This document shows positions 42,654 through 51,475 of a stretch of 64,000 bases of DNA, piece by piece. The position numbers and the translations under genes are program-made. Positions within the stretch are counted from its first letter, which is position 1. Each line of letters begins with the position of its first letter. The notes beneath the pieces are model-generated. The model searched no databases. It was not told the origin of the DNA and saw only the letters and a program-made list of their open reading frames with translations. Source of the DNA: Parvibaculum sp. (GTDB lineage: Bacteria; Pseudomonadota; Alphaproteobacteria; Parvibaculales; Parvibaculaceae); the NCBI RefSeq assembly GCF_019635935.1, contig NZ_JAHBYN010000001.1:3315532-3379531 (forward strand), given 5' to 3'.

Positions 42654-43784
42654 CTATTCGGCCGGTTCCACACGCAACAGGCTGCCGTTTTCCTTGTCCG
42701 TCAAGAGATAGAGATAGCCGTCGGGGCCGGTCCGCACCTCGCGAATGCGCTGGCCGAGTTCGCCGAACAATTCTTCCTGCCCGGCGACTTCGCCATCGAC
42801 GAGATGAACCCGGCGGACATGCTGCCCTGCCAGCGCACCGGCAAAAAGATCGCCCTGCCACTGCGGAAACTTGTCGCCGCGATATATCGTGAAGCCCGCC
42901 GGTGCGATCGACGGCGTCCAGTGCAGCAGCGGCTGCTCCATCCCCTCATATTCGACAAAGGGTGAAACGCGCGCACCGGAATAATCGATGCCGTGCGTGA
43001 TGACCGGCCAGCCGTAATTTTTGCCAGGTTCGACGATGTTGATTTCATCGCCGCCTTGCGCGCCATGTTCGTGCGCATAGACGCGGCCGGACACATCGTC
43101 CCGAAGAATGCCCTGCACGTTGCGGTGCCCGTAGCTCCATATCTGCGGCAGCGCGCCCTCACGGCCGACGAACGGATTGTCCGCCGGAACGCTGCCGTCG
43201 TCGTTGATGCGCAAGATCTTGCCGAGATGGTTGTCGAGCGTCTGGGCGTGCTCGCGATAGTCGAAACCGTCGCCGGTCGTCACCAGCAACGTGCCGTCGG
43301 GCAGGAAGAGCAGCCTGCCGCCATAATGGACGGGCGTATCCTTCAGCGGTTCGACTTCGAAAATCACCTCAAGATCGTGCAGCGACGCGCCGTCGAACCG
43401 CGCCCGCGCGACGCGCAGCGCATTGGCGTCCGCTGTGCCATGTGCATAAGAGAGATAAAGAAGACTGTTGGTTGCGAATTCGGGATGAAGGATGGCCTCG
43501 AAGAGGCCGCCCTGGCTGCGAAAGAACACGGGCGGCACGCCGGCCACGGGATCGGACGACAGCACGCCGTCCTTGATCGATCTGATTTGCCCGCTCAATT
43601 CGACAATGAGCATCGATCCATCGGGCAGAAATGTCATGCTCCATGGATGATCGAGGCTCTCGGCCACCGGCACGATGCGGTAGTCAGCGTTTTCCGGAGC
43701 TTCATCCTGCGCGAGGGCCGCCCCGAGGGACGCCGCGGAAAGAGAGATCGTCAGCGCAAGGCCGATCAGTTTTCGTTTGCTCAT
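42654..43784 (-). CDS. PQQ-dependent sugar dehydrogenase-like protein (YliI/Asd type)
   Basis: This 376-residue protein has a signal peptide (M-S-K-R-K-L-I-G-L-A-L-T-I-S-L-S-A-A-S-L-G-A-A-L-A-Q) and a six-bladed propeller of the soluble quinoprotein glucose/sorbosone dehydrogenase family. Landmarks are L-D-H-P-W-S-M-T-F-L-P-D-G, Y-S-Y-G-H-R-N-V-Q-G, the H-E-H-G-A-Q-G-G-D-E calcium/PQQ site and N-Y-G-W-P. It oxidises a sugar aldehyde or alcohol in the periplasm using PQQ. ATG 43784 matches the signal peptide; a longer start at 43814 is possible. It sits on the opposite strand, so its link with the neighbouring transport genes is by position only. Confidence 0.87.
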   Translation of the reverse strand: MSKRKLIGLALTISLSAASLGAALAQDEAPENADYRIVPVAESLDHPWSMTFLPDGSMLIVELSGQIRSIKDGVLSSDPVAGVPPVFFRSQGGLFEAILHPEFATNSLLYLSYAHGTADANALRVARARFDGASLHDLEVIFEVEPLKDTPVHYGGRLLFLPDGTLLVTTGDGFDYREHAQTLDNHLGKILRINDDGSVPADNPFVGREGALPQIWSYGHRNVQGILRDDVSGRVYAHEHGAQGGDEINIVEPGKNYGWPVITHGIDYSGARVSPFVEYEGMEQPLLHWTPSIAPAGFTIYRGDKFPQWQGDLFAGALAGQHVRRVHLVDGEVAGQEELFGELGQRIREVRTGPDGYLYLLTDKENGSLLRVEPAE

Positions 43785-43854
43785 TTGCCCGATTCCCGTC
43801 CCCTGTGCTTTCATTCTGTGCAATCCTAGCGTGAGATCGGGGCAGAAAGAAATC

Positions 43855-44301
43855 ATGGGGACGAAAATGTGGGTCTTGAGGGTGGTGCTGGCCTTTGTTC
43901 TGGCGGTCGTCGTCGCCACGGTGCTAGGCGCGGTCGCGCATACGCAGTTCGTTCTGGCGCGCTTGTCCGGCCTCGGTGTCGATATATCTTTCGGCGAGAG
44001 GATGTCGACGACGCTGCACGACATCGTCGGCATGGCACCGCTTTTCGGCGCAATCGTCGGTTCGGGATTCGTCGTCGCAATGGCCGCCGCTGCGTTGGTC
44101 TACCGGCTGGCCGGCATCCAGCGTACCCTGATCTACACGGTCGCGGGCGCAGTCTCGCTTGGCGTGACGCTGCTGGTGATGAATTCGGTTTTCGAGATCA
44201 CAGCCATCGCCGGTGCGCGCTCGACGCTCGGCTTCCTCGCCCAGATGGTTGCCGGCGCAATCGGCGGTCTGACCTTTGCCAAGGCCTTGCCGGCTCGTTG
44301 A
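43855..44301 (+). CDS. Small integral membrane protein, unknown function
   Basis: This 148-residue protein has four predicted transmembrane segments: W-V-L-R-V-V-L-A-F-V-L-A-V-V-V-A, A-P-L-F-G-A-I-V-G-S-G-F-V-V-A-M, T-L-I-Y-T-V-A-G-A-V-S-L-G-V-T-L-L-V and F-L-A-Q-M-V-A-G-A-I-G-G-L-T-F. I do not recognise the family. The start is uncertain: ATG 43855 or ATG 43867 (GGGGAC before it); an earlier start overlaps the divergent dehydrogenase gene. It converges on the response-regulator gene with a 6-base gap. Confidence 0.65.
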   Translation: MGTKMWVLRVVLAFVLAVVVATVLGAVAHTQFVLARLSGLGVDISFGERMSTTLHDIVGMAPLFGAIVGSGFVVAMAAAALVYRLAGIQRTLIYTVAGAVSLGVTLLVMNSVFEITAIAGARSTLGFLAQMVAGAIGGLTFAKALPAR

Positions 44302-44307
44302 CGCCCC

Positions 44308-44958
44308 TCAGGTGGCGCCCGCATTGTCGACAAAACCGAGTTTGACGCAGATCATCGCCGCGCGCGTCCGGTTCTGAACGCCCAGCGCGCGGAAAATCGC
44401 GCCGAGATGAACCTTCACCGTGCCCTCCATCAGTTTGAGCGCCAGCGCGATTTCCTTGTTGGAATATCCCTTGCCCACAAGAACCAGCACATCGAGCTGG
44501 CGCGGCGTCAGGGCGGCAACCACGCTTTCGCGCGTATGTTCGGCGCGCCCCATCGTGTTGATCGCCTCGATGACTTCCTGCGGAAAATGAATGCCGCCGT
44601 TGAACACCGATTCGAGGATCTGGGCGATGCGCGCCCGCGACGTCCCTTTCGGCACATATCCCGAAGCGCCCGCCCTCAGCGTATCGAGGATTGTCTCCCG
44701 GTCCTCGCGGCCGGAAATAACCACCAGCGGCGTACTCGGCAGCCGCGCGCGCAGCGTCGAAATACCGTTGAAACCGTCGATGCCCGGCATGCCGAAATCC
44801 ACAAGCGCGAGATCGATGTCCGATTGACCGTCAATCAGTGCCAACGCTTCGCCGAAGTTTGTGGCCTCGAATATCCCGCTGCCGGGAAACGTATCCTCGA
44901 CGATCAGCCGGAGGCCGTCGCGGAACAGCACGTGGTCGTCGGCGATCAGAATTTTCAT
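44308..44958 (-). CDS. Orphan LuxR/NarL-family response regulator
   Basis: This 216-residue regulator has a receiver domain with A-D-D-H near residue 6 and phospho-acceptor Asp54 in A-L-V-D-F-G-M-P-G. A LuxR helix-turn-helix follows (L-T-P-R-Q-L-D-V-L-V-L-V-G-K-G-Y-S-N-K-E-I-A, L-M-E-G-T-V-K-V-H-L-G). No kinase gene is adjacent, so the partner is elsewhere or signalling is cross-talk. It is divergent from the TRAP transporter genes, with 236 bases between, and lies inside the exporter/monooxygenase neighbourhood; controlling one of these is plausible. I see no preceding ribosome-binding site of note. Confidence 0.88.
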   Translation of the reverse strand: MKILIADDHVLFRDGLRLIVEDTFPGSGIFEATNFGEALALIDGQSDIDLALVDFGMPGIDGFNGISTLRARLPSTPLVVISGREDRETILDTLRAGASGYVPKGTSRARIAQILESVFNGGIHFPQEVIEAINTMGRAEHTRESVVAALTPRQLDVLVLVGKGYSNKEIALALKLMEGTVKVHLGAIFRALGVQNRTRAAMICVKLGFVDNAGAT

Positions 44959-45194
44959 GCAAGCCCTGAAATAGAGTGCCGTCCCACCCCTGAGCCGTCA
45001 CCTTGGGATTCCACCCCGGAATCGTCGAATGATCACTTGCGGACCGGCTGTCCGTCAAGAATTGACCTATAACAAAAGATATATGCCTTCCGAGGGGCAA
45101 CGACGGGGCCGGGTCTGAAAAGACGGCCGCTGCTTCGTCGCCGCGCGTCTCCTGAAAATCTTGCCTCTTTGCGCTAACCCGTGCAGCCTGTGAC
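44959..45194. promoter_or_regulatory. Divergent region, response regulator/TRAP transporter
   Basis: These 236 bases contain an inverted repeat, GATTCC (45007-45012) and GGAATC (45018-45023), and an A/T-rich patch with TTGACC at 45062 that may be part of a promoter, although I find no -10 box at proper spacing. No gene is seen. Confidence 0.35.
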
Positions 45195-45764
45195 ATGGCT
45201 ATGCCGCAAGGCCGTGCCGGATGGGGCGTCGCGTCGGTTTGGGGTATCGCATTGCCTGGAGCGGTAAAAGCCTATGTCAGGTATGTCGAAGCGGTAAACC
45301 GGGTGGTCGGGCGCCTGGCGATGTACCTGATCTTCGTAATGATCGGCATCCTGCTCTATTCCTCCTTTTCACGGACCTTTTACAACGTGCCCATCGTCTG
45401 GGTGATGGAGATGGGCCAGTTCCTGCTGGCCGCCTACTATCTGCTGGGCGGCGCCTATGCCATGCAGATCGACGGTCATGTCCGGATGGACCTCCTCTAT
45501 GGCCGGTTGTCGCCGCGCAAGAAGGCCTTCACCGACACCATCACGGCCTTCTTCCTGATCTTCTACCTGGTGGTTCTGCTGATGGGAGGCATATCGAGCA
45601 CCGATTATGCGCTCACCTACGACCAGAAAAACTACACCGCATGGGGCCCGCCTTTGGCGCCCATCAAGATCATCATGACATTCGGCATCTTTCTGATGCT
45701 GCTGCAGGCCGTCGCGATCTTCTTCCGGGACCTTGCGCGCGTTCGCGGTGAGGAACTCGAATGA
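45195..45764 (+). CDS. dctQ: TRAP transporter small permease (DctQ type)
   Basis: This 189-residue protein has four hydrophobic segments, the size and pattern of DctQ. Residues Y-V-E-A-V-N-R-V-V-G-R-L begin the family region, followed by the transmembrane E-M-G-Q-F-L-L-A-A-Y-Y-L-L-G-G-A-Y segment. The ATG at 45195 lacks an obvious ribosome-binding site, so translation could start at a downstream codon. The stop overlaps the large permease start (ATGA). It forms the stalk-like partner of the large permease in a sodium-driven uptake system for a carboxylate or similar anion. Confidence 0.87.
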   Translation: MAMPQGRAGWGVASVWGIALPGAVKAYVRYVEAVNRVVGRLAMYLIFVMIGILLYSSFSRTFYNVPIVWVMEMGQFLLAAYYLLGGAYAMQIDGHVRMDLLYGRLSPRKKAFTDTITAFFLIFYLVVLLMGGISSTDYALTYDQKNYTAWGPPLAPIKIIMTFGIFLMLLQAVAIFFRDLARVRGEELE

Positions 45765-47083
45765 GCTACGAGTTGATCACGCTGCTGATGTTCTCGTCGC
45801 TGATGCTGTTGCTGCTGACCGGCCAGCGTGTCTTCGGTGCGATCGGATTCGTTGCCGCTGCTGCTGCACTTCTGCTCTGGGGCGACGGCGCCTCCGAAAT
45901 GCCGTTCAACGCCAGCTTCATCGTCCTCAACTGGTACCCGCTGCTCACGCTGCCGCTTTTTATCTTCATGGGCTACATGCTGTCGGAATCCGGCATCGCC
46001 AACGACCTCTACAAGGCATTTCATGTCTGGATGGGTCCGCTCAGCGGCGGCCTCGCCATCGGGACCATCGGTTTGATGGTCGTGATCTCGGCGATGAACG
46101 GCCTCAGCGTCGCCGGCATGGCAATCGGCGCCAGCATCGCCTTGCCGGAATTGCTGCGTCGTGGCTACGACAAGGTCATGGTGACCGGCGTCATCCAGGC
46201 CGGCAGTTCGCTCGGCATCCTGATCCCGCCCAGCGTCGTCCTCGTGCTCTATGCGATGATCGCGCGCCAGCCGGTGTTGCAACTCTGGCTCGCCGGCGTC
46301 GTGCCCGGACTGATCATGGCGACGTTCTTCGCGCTCTACATCTACATCCGCTGCCGCCGCAACCCGGCGCTCGCGCCCACCTTGCCGCCCGAGGACCTCG
46401 ATGTCGGTCTGAAGGAAAAGCTTCTGCTGTTGCGCGCCGGCATCGCGCCGCTGGCGATATTTTTCGCGATGATGGGTCTCTTCCTGATGGGTGTGACGAG
46501 TCTCGTCGAAAGCGCGGCGGTCGGCGCGGCGGCGGCGACCCTCACCGCGCTCGTCAAGCGCCGTCTCACCGGGCATGTGCTCGACGAAACGATGCGCAAG
46601 ACGCTCAGCATCACCTGCATGTTCATGTGGATCATTCTCGCGGCCCTGTGTTTCGGCGCCGTCTATGACGGGCTCGGCGCCAAGCGCGCCATCTCGGCGT
46701 TGTTTCTCGAGACATGGGATCTCACCCCGTGGGAAATCCTCATTATGATGATGGTTTCCTTCATCATTCTCGGCATGTTCCTCGACGACACCGCGATGCT
46801 GGTCATCGTCGCGCCGCTCTATGTGCCGCTGGTCATCAGTCTCGGGTTCAATCCGATCTGGTTCGGCGTGCTTTACGTGATGACTTGCCAGGTGGCCTAC
46901 ATCACCCCGCCTTTTGGCTATAATCTTTTTTTGATGAGGGCGATGGCGCCCCCGGAGATAACGCTTGTCGACATCTACCGGTCAATCGTACCGTTTGTAT
47001 TCATTATGCTGATCACAATCGGTATCGTGATGACATTTCCTCAGCTGGCCCTTTGGCTGCCTGATTTGTACGCAGGAAGATGA
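45761..47083 (+). CDS. dctM: TRAP transporter large permease (DctM type)
   Basis: This 440-residue protein has about twelve transmembrane segments and the DctM hallmarks F-I-F-M-G-Y-M-L-S-E-S-G, G-L-S-V-A-G-M-A, G-S-S-L-G-I-L-I-P-P-S-V and I-T-P-P-F-G-Y-N-L-F. It moves substrate with sodium across the inner membrane after delivery by the binding protein. The ATG overlaps the dctQ stop by four bases, so the two are co-translated. A 156-base gap precedes the binding-protein gene. Confidence 0.93.
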   Translation: MSYELITLLMFSSLMLLLLTGQRVFGAIGFVAAAAALLLWGDGASEMPFNASFIVLNWYPLLTLPLFIFMGYMLSESGIANDLYKAFHVWMGPLSGGLAIGTIGLMVVISAMNGLSVAGMAIGASIALPELLRRGYDKVMVTGVIQAGSSLGILIPPSVVLVLYAMIARQPVLQLWLAGVVPGLIMATFFALYIYIRCRRNPALAPTLPPEDLDVGLKEKLLLLRAGIAPLAIFFAMMGLFLMGVTSLVESAAVGAAAATLTALVKRRLTGHVLDETMRKTLSITCMFMWIILAALCFGAVYDGLGAKRAISALFLETWDLTPWEILIMMMVSFIILGMFLDDTAMLVIVAPLYVPLVISLGFNPIWFGVLYVMTCQVAYITPPFGYNLFLMRAMAPPEITLVDIYRSIVPFVFIMLITIGIVMTFPQLALWLPDLYAGR

Positions 47084-47239
47084 GTGGGACGATCGGCGCC
47101 GGATTTGAGCGGTCATCCGGAGCCTGAAAAAAGGGGATCGAAGTTAAGACCGCGGACGGACTTCTTCATTCGAGCGGATTGGCGCCCGGTGTCCATGGGG
47201 CGCAACCCGGAACATTCCAGTGGATAGGGACCAATCGAG

Positions 47240-48304
47240 ATGAACGACCGCAAACTGAACAAACGCGACTTTCTGAAAAAGGCCGGCGTGGCATCGGTTG
47301 CCGCTGTCGGCGCAACAACACTGGCCGCGCCTTACGTGAAGGCGCAGAGCCCGATCAAATGGCGCATGCAAACCTATGCCGGCGCCTCGCTTGCCGAACA
47401 CGTCATCAAACCGTCGATCGACGAGTTCAACAAGGCCGCCAACGGCGAGATGGAAATCGAACTCTTCTATGCCGACCAGTTGGTGCCGCAGGGCGAACTT
47501 TTCCGCGCCGTACAGCGCGGCACCATCGACGCCGCGCAGAGCGATGACGACAGCATGGCCTCGCCCGTGGACGTTTCGGTCTTCGGCGCCTACTTCCCCT
47601 TCGCCTCGCGCTACGGCCTCGACGTGCCGGTGCTGTGGGAATGGTACGGTCTGCGCGAGCTCTGGGAAGAAGCCTATGCCGAAGTGCCGGGCGTCACCTG
47701 GCTCAGCGCCGGTGCATGGGATCCGTGCAACTTCGTCACCAACAAGCCGATCCGTTCGCTCGAAGATCTGAAGGGCCTTCGCGTCTTCACCTTCCCGACG
47801 GGCGGCACCTTCCTGCAGCGCTTCGGCGTCGTGCCGGTGACGCTGCCATGGGAAGACATCGAAGTGGCGATCCAGACCGGCGAGCTCGACGGTGTCGCCT
47901 GGTGCGGCGCGACCGAGACCTACACGGTGGGCTGGGCCGACATCACGAAGTACTATCTCACCAACAACATCTCCGGTGCCTGGGCGGGCTCCTATATCGC
48001 CAACACCGACAAGTGGAACGCGCTGCCCGAGCATCTGAAGACGCTCTTCAAGCTCTCCATGGACAGCTCCCATTATTATCGTCAGCACTGGTACTGGTGG
48101 GGCGAGGCGCATTACCGCACGACCGGCGGCAAGCTAGAACTGACAACTATTCCCGAAGCGGAATGGAAGACGGTCGAGGACGAGGCGCTGAAATTCTGGG
48201 ATGAGATCGCCCAGAAGAGCCCGCGCAACGCCAAGATCGTGCAGATCCTGAAAAACTACGCCGACACGATGCGCAAGGCCGGCGCACCCTACCGCTACGG
48301 CTAG
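47240..48304 (+). CDS. dctP: TRAP transporter substrate-binding protein (DctP type)
   Basis: This 354-residue periplasmic binding protein has a leader with N-K-R-D-F-L-K-K-A-G, a Tat-like variant (K-R in place of R-R), and a cleavage region A-A-P-Y-V-K-A-Q. The DctP fold shows I-K-W-R-M-Q-T, A-E-H-V-I-K-P-S-I-D-E-F-N, L-V-P-Q-G-E-L-F-R-A-V and the G-T-F-L-Q-R-F-G-V region; the substrate-binding arginine common to this family would be in the L-R-V-F-T-F-P-T-G segment. Its ligand is unknown, but a hydrophobic-acid or keto-acid ligand would fit the neighbouring monooxygenase. A terminator hairpin follows. Confidence 0.88.
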   Translation: MNDRKLNKRDFLKKAGVASVAAVGATTLAAPYVKAQSPIKWRMQTYAGASLAEHVIKPSIDEFNKAANGEMEIELFYADQLVPQGELFRAVQRGTIDAAQSDDDSMASPVDVSVFGAYFPFASRYGLDVPVLWEWYGLRELWEEAYAEVPGVTWLSAGAWDPCNFVTNKPIRSLEDLKGLRVFTFPTGGTFLQRFGVVPVTLPWEDIEVAIQTGELDGVAWCGATETYTVGWADITKYYLTNNISGAWAGSYIANTDKWNALPEHLKTLFKLSMDSSHYYRQHWYWWGEAHYRTTGGKLELTTIPEAEWKTVEDEALKFWDEIAQKSPRNAKIVQILKNYADTMRKAGAPYRYG

Positions 48305-48329
48305 ACGGCTGCGTCGTCGCGAAACGGGT

Positions 48330-48355
48330 CGGGCTCCGCCGAAAGGCGGGGCCCG
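48330..48355 (+). terminator. Hairpin after dctP
   Basis: An 11-bp stem with one G-T pair (48330-48340 with 48345-48355) closes a GAAA tetraloop 26 bases after the dctP stop. No T-run follows. It separates the TRAP operon from the monooxygenase, which has its own promoter. Confidence 0.6.
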
Positions 48356-48398
48356 ATCGCTATCTGACGTCGCGAAACCCGCGTGAATCCCGAACCCT

Positions 48399-48426
48399 TT
48401 GACACGTAGTAAATTAATTTTATCAT
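48399..48426 (+). promoter_or_regulatory. Sigma70-like promoter of the monooxygenase gene
   Basis: TTGACA (48399-48404), the consensus -35, is followed after 16 bases by TATCAT (48421-48426). The spacer is A/T-rich. The gene starts 44 bases downstream of the -10 box. Confidence 0.6.
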
Positions 48427-48469
48427 TTGACCAAAGAAATCGCGACACGCATGGGATGGAGCAGGCCGA

Positions 48470-50272
48470 ATGGCTGACACAGCAGACAACGCCGAACTGG
48501 GATTCGATCCCGCGGCCCTCAAGAAAAAATATCGCGCCGAGCGCGACAAGCGTCTGCGCGCCGACGCCAACGAACAATATGTCGAGATCAAGGGCAAGTT
48601 CGCGCACTACCTCGAAGACCCCTATGTCGAGCCGGGCTTCGCGCGCGATCCGCTGACCGATGAAGTCGATGTCGTGATCGTCGGCGGCGGCTTCGGCGGT
48701 CTGCTCGCCGGCGCACGGTTGCGCGAGGCGGGCGTCGAAAGCATCCGCATGATCGAGAAGGGCGGTGACTTCGGCGGCACCTGGTACTGGAATCGCTATC
48801 CGGGCGCGGCCTGCGATATCGAATCCTACATATATCTGCCGCTGCTCGAAGAGATCGGCTACATCCCGGTCGAAAAATATTCGAAGGCGGCTGAAATCCT
48901 CGAACACAGCCGCGCCATCGGCCGTCACTTCAAGCTTTATGACGATGCGCTCTTCCAGACCGAAGTGCAGGAAATGCGATGGGATGAAGAGGCCGCGCGC
49001 TGGATCGTCCACACCAATCGGGGCGACGCCATCCGCGCGCGTTTCGTGGTGACGGCGAGCGGCCCGCTCCACCGGCCAAAGCTGCCCGGCATCCCCGGCA
49101 TCGAAAGCTTCAAGGGACATTCCTTCCATACGAGCCGCTGGGACTATGAATATACCGGCGGCGACTGCAATAGCGGTCTCGACGGCCTGAAGGACAAACG
49201 CGTCGGCATCATCGGCACCGGCGCGACGGCGGTGCAGTGCGTGCCGCATCTCGGCGCATGGGCGAAGGAGCTCTACGTCTTCCAGCGCACGCCTTCATCC
49301 ATCGACGTGCGCAACAACCGGCCGACCGATCCCGAATGGGCGAAGAGCCTGCCGGCGGGCTGGCAGCAGCACCGCATGGACAATTTCAATACGCTGGTCT
49401 CCGGCGGCTATCAGGAGGAAGACCTCGTCAATGACGGCTGGACCGACATCATCGGCAACTTGCTGATGATGGCGCGCAAGAACACCGGCGACCGCTCGCC
49501 GGTCGAAATGGCCGAGATGGTTCAGCTCGCCGACTTCCAGAAAATGGAATCGATCCGCAAGCGCGTCGAAACCGTCGTCGCCGACCCCGCCAAGGCCGAA
49601 GCGTTGAAGCCCTGGTACAATCAGTTCTGCAAGCGCCCGTGTTTCCATGACGAATATCTCGACACGTTCAACCGTCCGAATGTGCATCTGATCGACACGC
49701 AGGGCCGCGGCGTCGAACGCATCGGCGAGCACTCGATCGTCGCCAACGGCCGGGAGTTCGAAGTCGACTGCCTGATCTACGCGACGGGCTTCGAAGTCGG
49801 CACCAGCTACACGCGCCGCGCCGGCTTCGAGATCTACGGCCGCGACGGCCTCTCCCTCACGCAGAAGTGGCAGGACGGAATCTCGACGCTGCACGGCATG
49901 CACACGCGCGGCTTCCCCAATTGTTTCATCGTCTCGAATTCGCAGTCGGGCTTCACCGCCAATTTCCCGCACATGCTCAACGAGCAGTCGAAGCATCTCG
50001 CCTACATCGTCAAGGAATGCATCGACCGTCAGGCGCGCGTTGTCGAAGTCGCGGAAGAAGCCGAAAAGGAATGGGTGGACGCCGTCATCAAGGCGTCGGT
50101 CTTCAATCGCCGCTTCCTCGAGGAATGCACGCCCGGCTACTACAACAACGAAGGCAAGCCCTCCGACCTCGCCATCCGCAACGGCTTCTATGGCGGCGGC
50201 TCCATCGCCTTCATCCAGATACTGGAAGACTGGCGCGCCAAGGGCGGCCTGCCGGGGCTGGAGTTGCAGTAA
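48470..50272 (+). CDS. Type I Baeyer-Villiger monooxygenase
   Basis: This 600-residue flavoprotein has the FAD-binding G-G-G-F-G-G (72-77), a second NADPH-binding G-T-G-A-T-A (249-254), and the Baeyer-Villiger fingerprint F-x-G-x3-H-x3-W-D at 214-225 (Phe214, Gly216, His220, Trp224, Asp225). It inserts an oxygen atom next to a ketone, turning it into an ester or lactone, using NADPH and O2. The N-terminal extension of about 65 residues resembles those of phenylacetone, steroid and long-chain ketone monooxygenases. The substrate is unreadable. It has its own promoter, is convergent with an aldo/keto reductase, and lies 0.2 kb from the TRAP operon. Confidence 0.92.
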   Translation: MADTADNAELGFDPAALKKKYRAERDKRLRADANEQYVEIKGKFAHYLEDPYVEPGFARDPLTDEVDVVIVGGGFGGLLAGARLREAGVESIRMIEKGGDFGGTWYWNRYPGAACDIESYIYLPLLEEIGYIPVEKYSKAAEILEHSRAIGRHFKLYDDALFQTEVQEMRWDEEAARWIVHTNRGDAIRARFVVTASGPLHRPKLPGIPGIESFKGHSFHTSRWDYEYTGGDCNSGLDGLKDKRVGIIGTGATAVQCVPHLGAWAKELYVFQRTPSSIDVRNNRPTDPEWAKSLPAGWQQHRMDNFNTLVSGGYQEEDLVNDGWTDIIGNLLMMARKNTGDRSPVEMAEMVQLADFQKMESIRKRVETVVADPAKAEALKPWYNQFCKRPCFHDEYLDTFNRPNVHLIDTQGRGVERIGEHSIVANGREFEVDCLIYATGFEVGTSYTRRAGFEIYGRDGLSLTQKWQDGISTLHGMHTRGFPNCFIVSNSQSGFTANFPHMLNEQSKHLAYIVKECIDRQARVVEVAEEAEKEWVDAVIKASVFNRRFLEECTPGYYNNEGKPSDLAIRNGFYGGGSIAFIQILEDWRAKGGLPGLELQ

Positions 50273-50276
50273 AGGG

Positions 50277-51269
50277 TCAGGCGGCCCAGTCTTCGGTGTC
50301 GACCGTCGCCTGCATGGCCTCGGGATAGCGCGCCCCGGCGACGGTGCGTTCGTTCACCGTCGCCTCGATCTGCGCCATCGTCTCCGTCGAGAGGCGAACA
50401 TGCAGCGCGCCGGCATTCTCGGTCATGTGATCGGGGTTCGACGTGCCGGGGATCGGCACGACGTTGGGATCCTTCTGCAGCAGCCAGGCGAGGCAGAGTT
50501 GCGCCCGCGTGCAACCGGCGTCGTGCGCGATGGCGCTGAAGGCGTCGAGTAGTTTCAGATTGGCGGCCAGCGCCTCGCCATTGAATCGCGGCATCGCCTT
50601 GCGGAAATCGCCCTTGCCGAATTTCTCGGGCTCGCTCGCACCGCCGGCCAGAAAGCCGCGCGCCACCGGGCTGAAGGCGACGAACGTCACGCCAAGTTCG
50701 CGGCAGGCGTCGAGCACCGCGATTTCCGGATTGCGCGTCCACGGCGAGTATTCGGTCTGTAGCGCGGCGATCGGATGCACCGCATGTGCCTTGCGCAGCG
50801 TTGTGGCGCCAACTTCCGACAACCCGATGCTGCGGATTTTTCCGACCGCCACGAGATCGGCCAGCGCCCCGACGCTCTCCTCGATCGGCACACGCTTGTC
50901 CCAGCGATGCAGATAGTAAAGGTCGATGACCTCGACGCCGAGCCGCGCCAGGCTTTCGTCGCATGTTTGTTTCAGACGTTCGGGCGAGCCGTTGAGATCG
51001 CGCTCCTCGCCGCGCGTCATGCCGCATTTGGATGCGAGCACGATCCGGTCGCGATACGGCTTGAGCACGCGCCCGACCAGCCGCTCATTATGGCCGAGCC
51101 CGTAAACCGCGGCCGTATCGAAAAACGTGTAGCCGGCCTCCACCGCGCCCGTCAGCACGCGCTCGGCCTGCGCTTCGGGCGGCGGCGGGCCATAGGCATG
51201 CGAAAGGCTCATGCAGCCGAGCCCGATGGCCGAAACGTCGAAGGGGCCGATTTTCCGTGTCTCGGGCAT
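50277..51269 (-). CDS. Aldo/keto reductase
   Basis: This 330-residue NADPH-dependent aldo/keto reductase has the catalytic tetrad Asp51, Tyr56, Lys81 and His121 and the family starts I-G-L-G-C-M-S-L-S and F-D-T-A-A-V-Y-G. The C-terminus P-I-P-G-T-S-N-P-D-H-M-T-E-N matches the yhdN/AKR11-12 type groups acting on aldehydes and ketones. The start is ATG 51269, with GGAG 8 bases upstream; a longer start adds a low-complexity leader. Convergent with the monooxygenase by 4 bases, it may reduce an aldehyde or ketone from the same pathway, which is inference. Confidence 0.9.
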   Translation of the reverse strand: MPETRKIGPFDVSAIGLGCMSLSHAYGPPPPEAQAERVLTGAVEAGYTFFDTAAVYGLGHNERLVGRVLKPYRDRIVLASKCGMTRGEERDLNGSPERLKQTCDESLARLGVEVIDLYYLHRWDKRVPIEESVGALADLVAVGKIRSIGLSEVGATTLRKAHAVHPIAALQTEYSPWTRNPEIAVLDACRELGVTFVAFSPVARGFLAGGASEPEKFGKGDFRKAMPRFNGEALAANLKLLDAFSAIAHDAGCTRAQLCLAWLLQKDPNVVPIPGTSNPDHMTENAGALHVRLSTETMAQIEATVNERTVAGARYPEAMQATVDTEDWAA

Positions 51270-51475
51270 GGAGCATCTCCGCTGATGGCTGTCCGGTTTG
51301 TGGAGCAGGGCGATAGAAGAACACAAGTATCGTCTGCATTTGTTTCGCATCGCAAGCCGGCTGGCGAGGTGCCGATCCTGGTCGTGTTCGACGACCGATC
51401 TGCTACAGTCCTGCATATGCGATGCGTGACCGGCCGGTCTCGTGTCTTTACGACACAGAAATATTGGAGCCTCTC

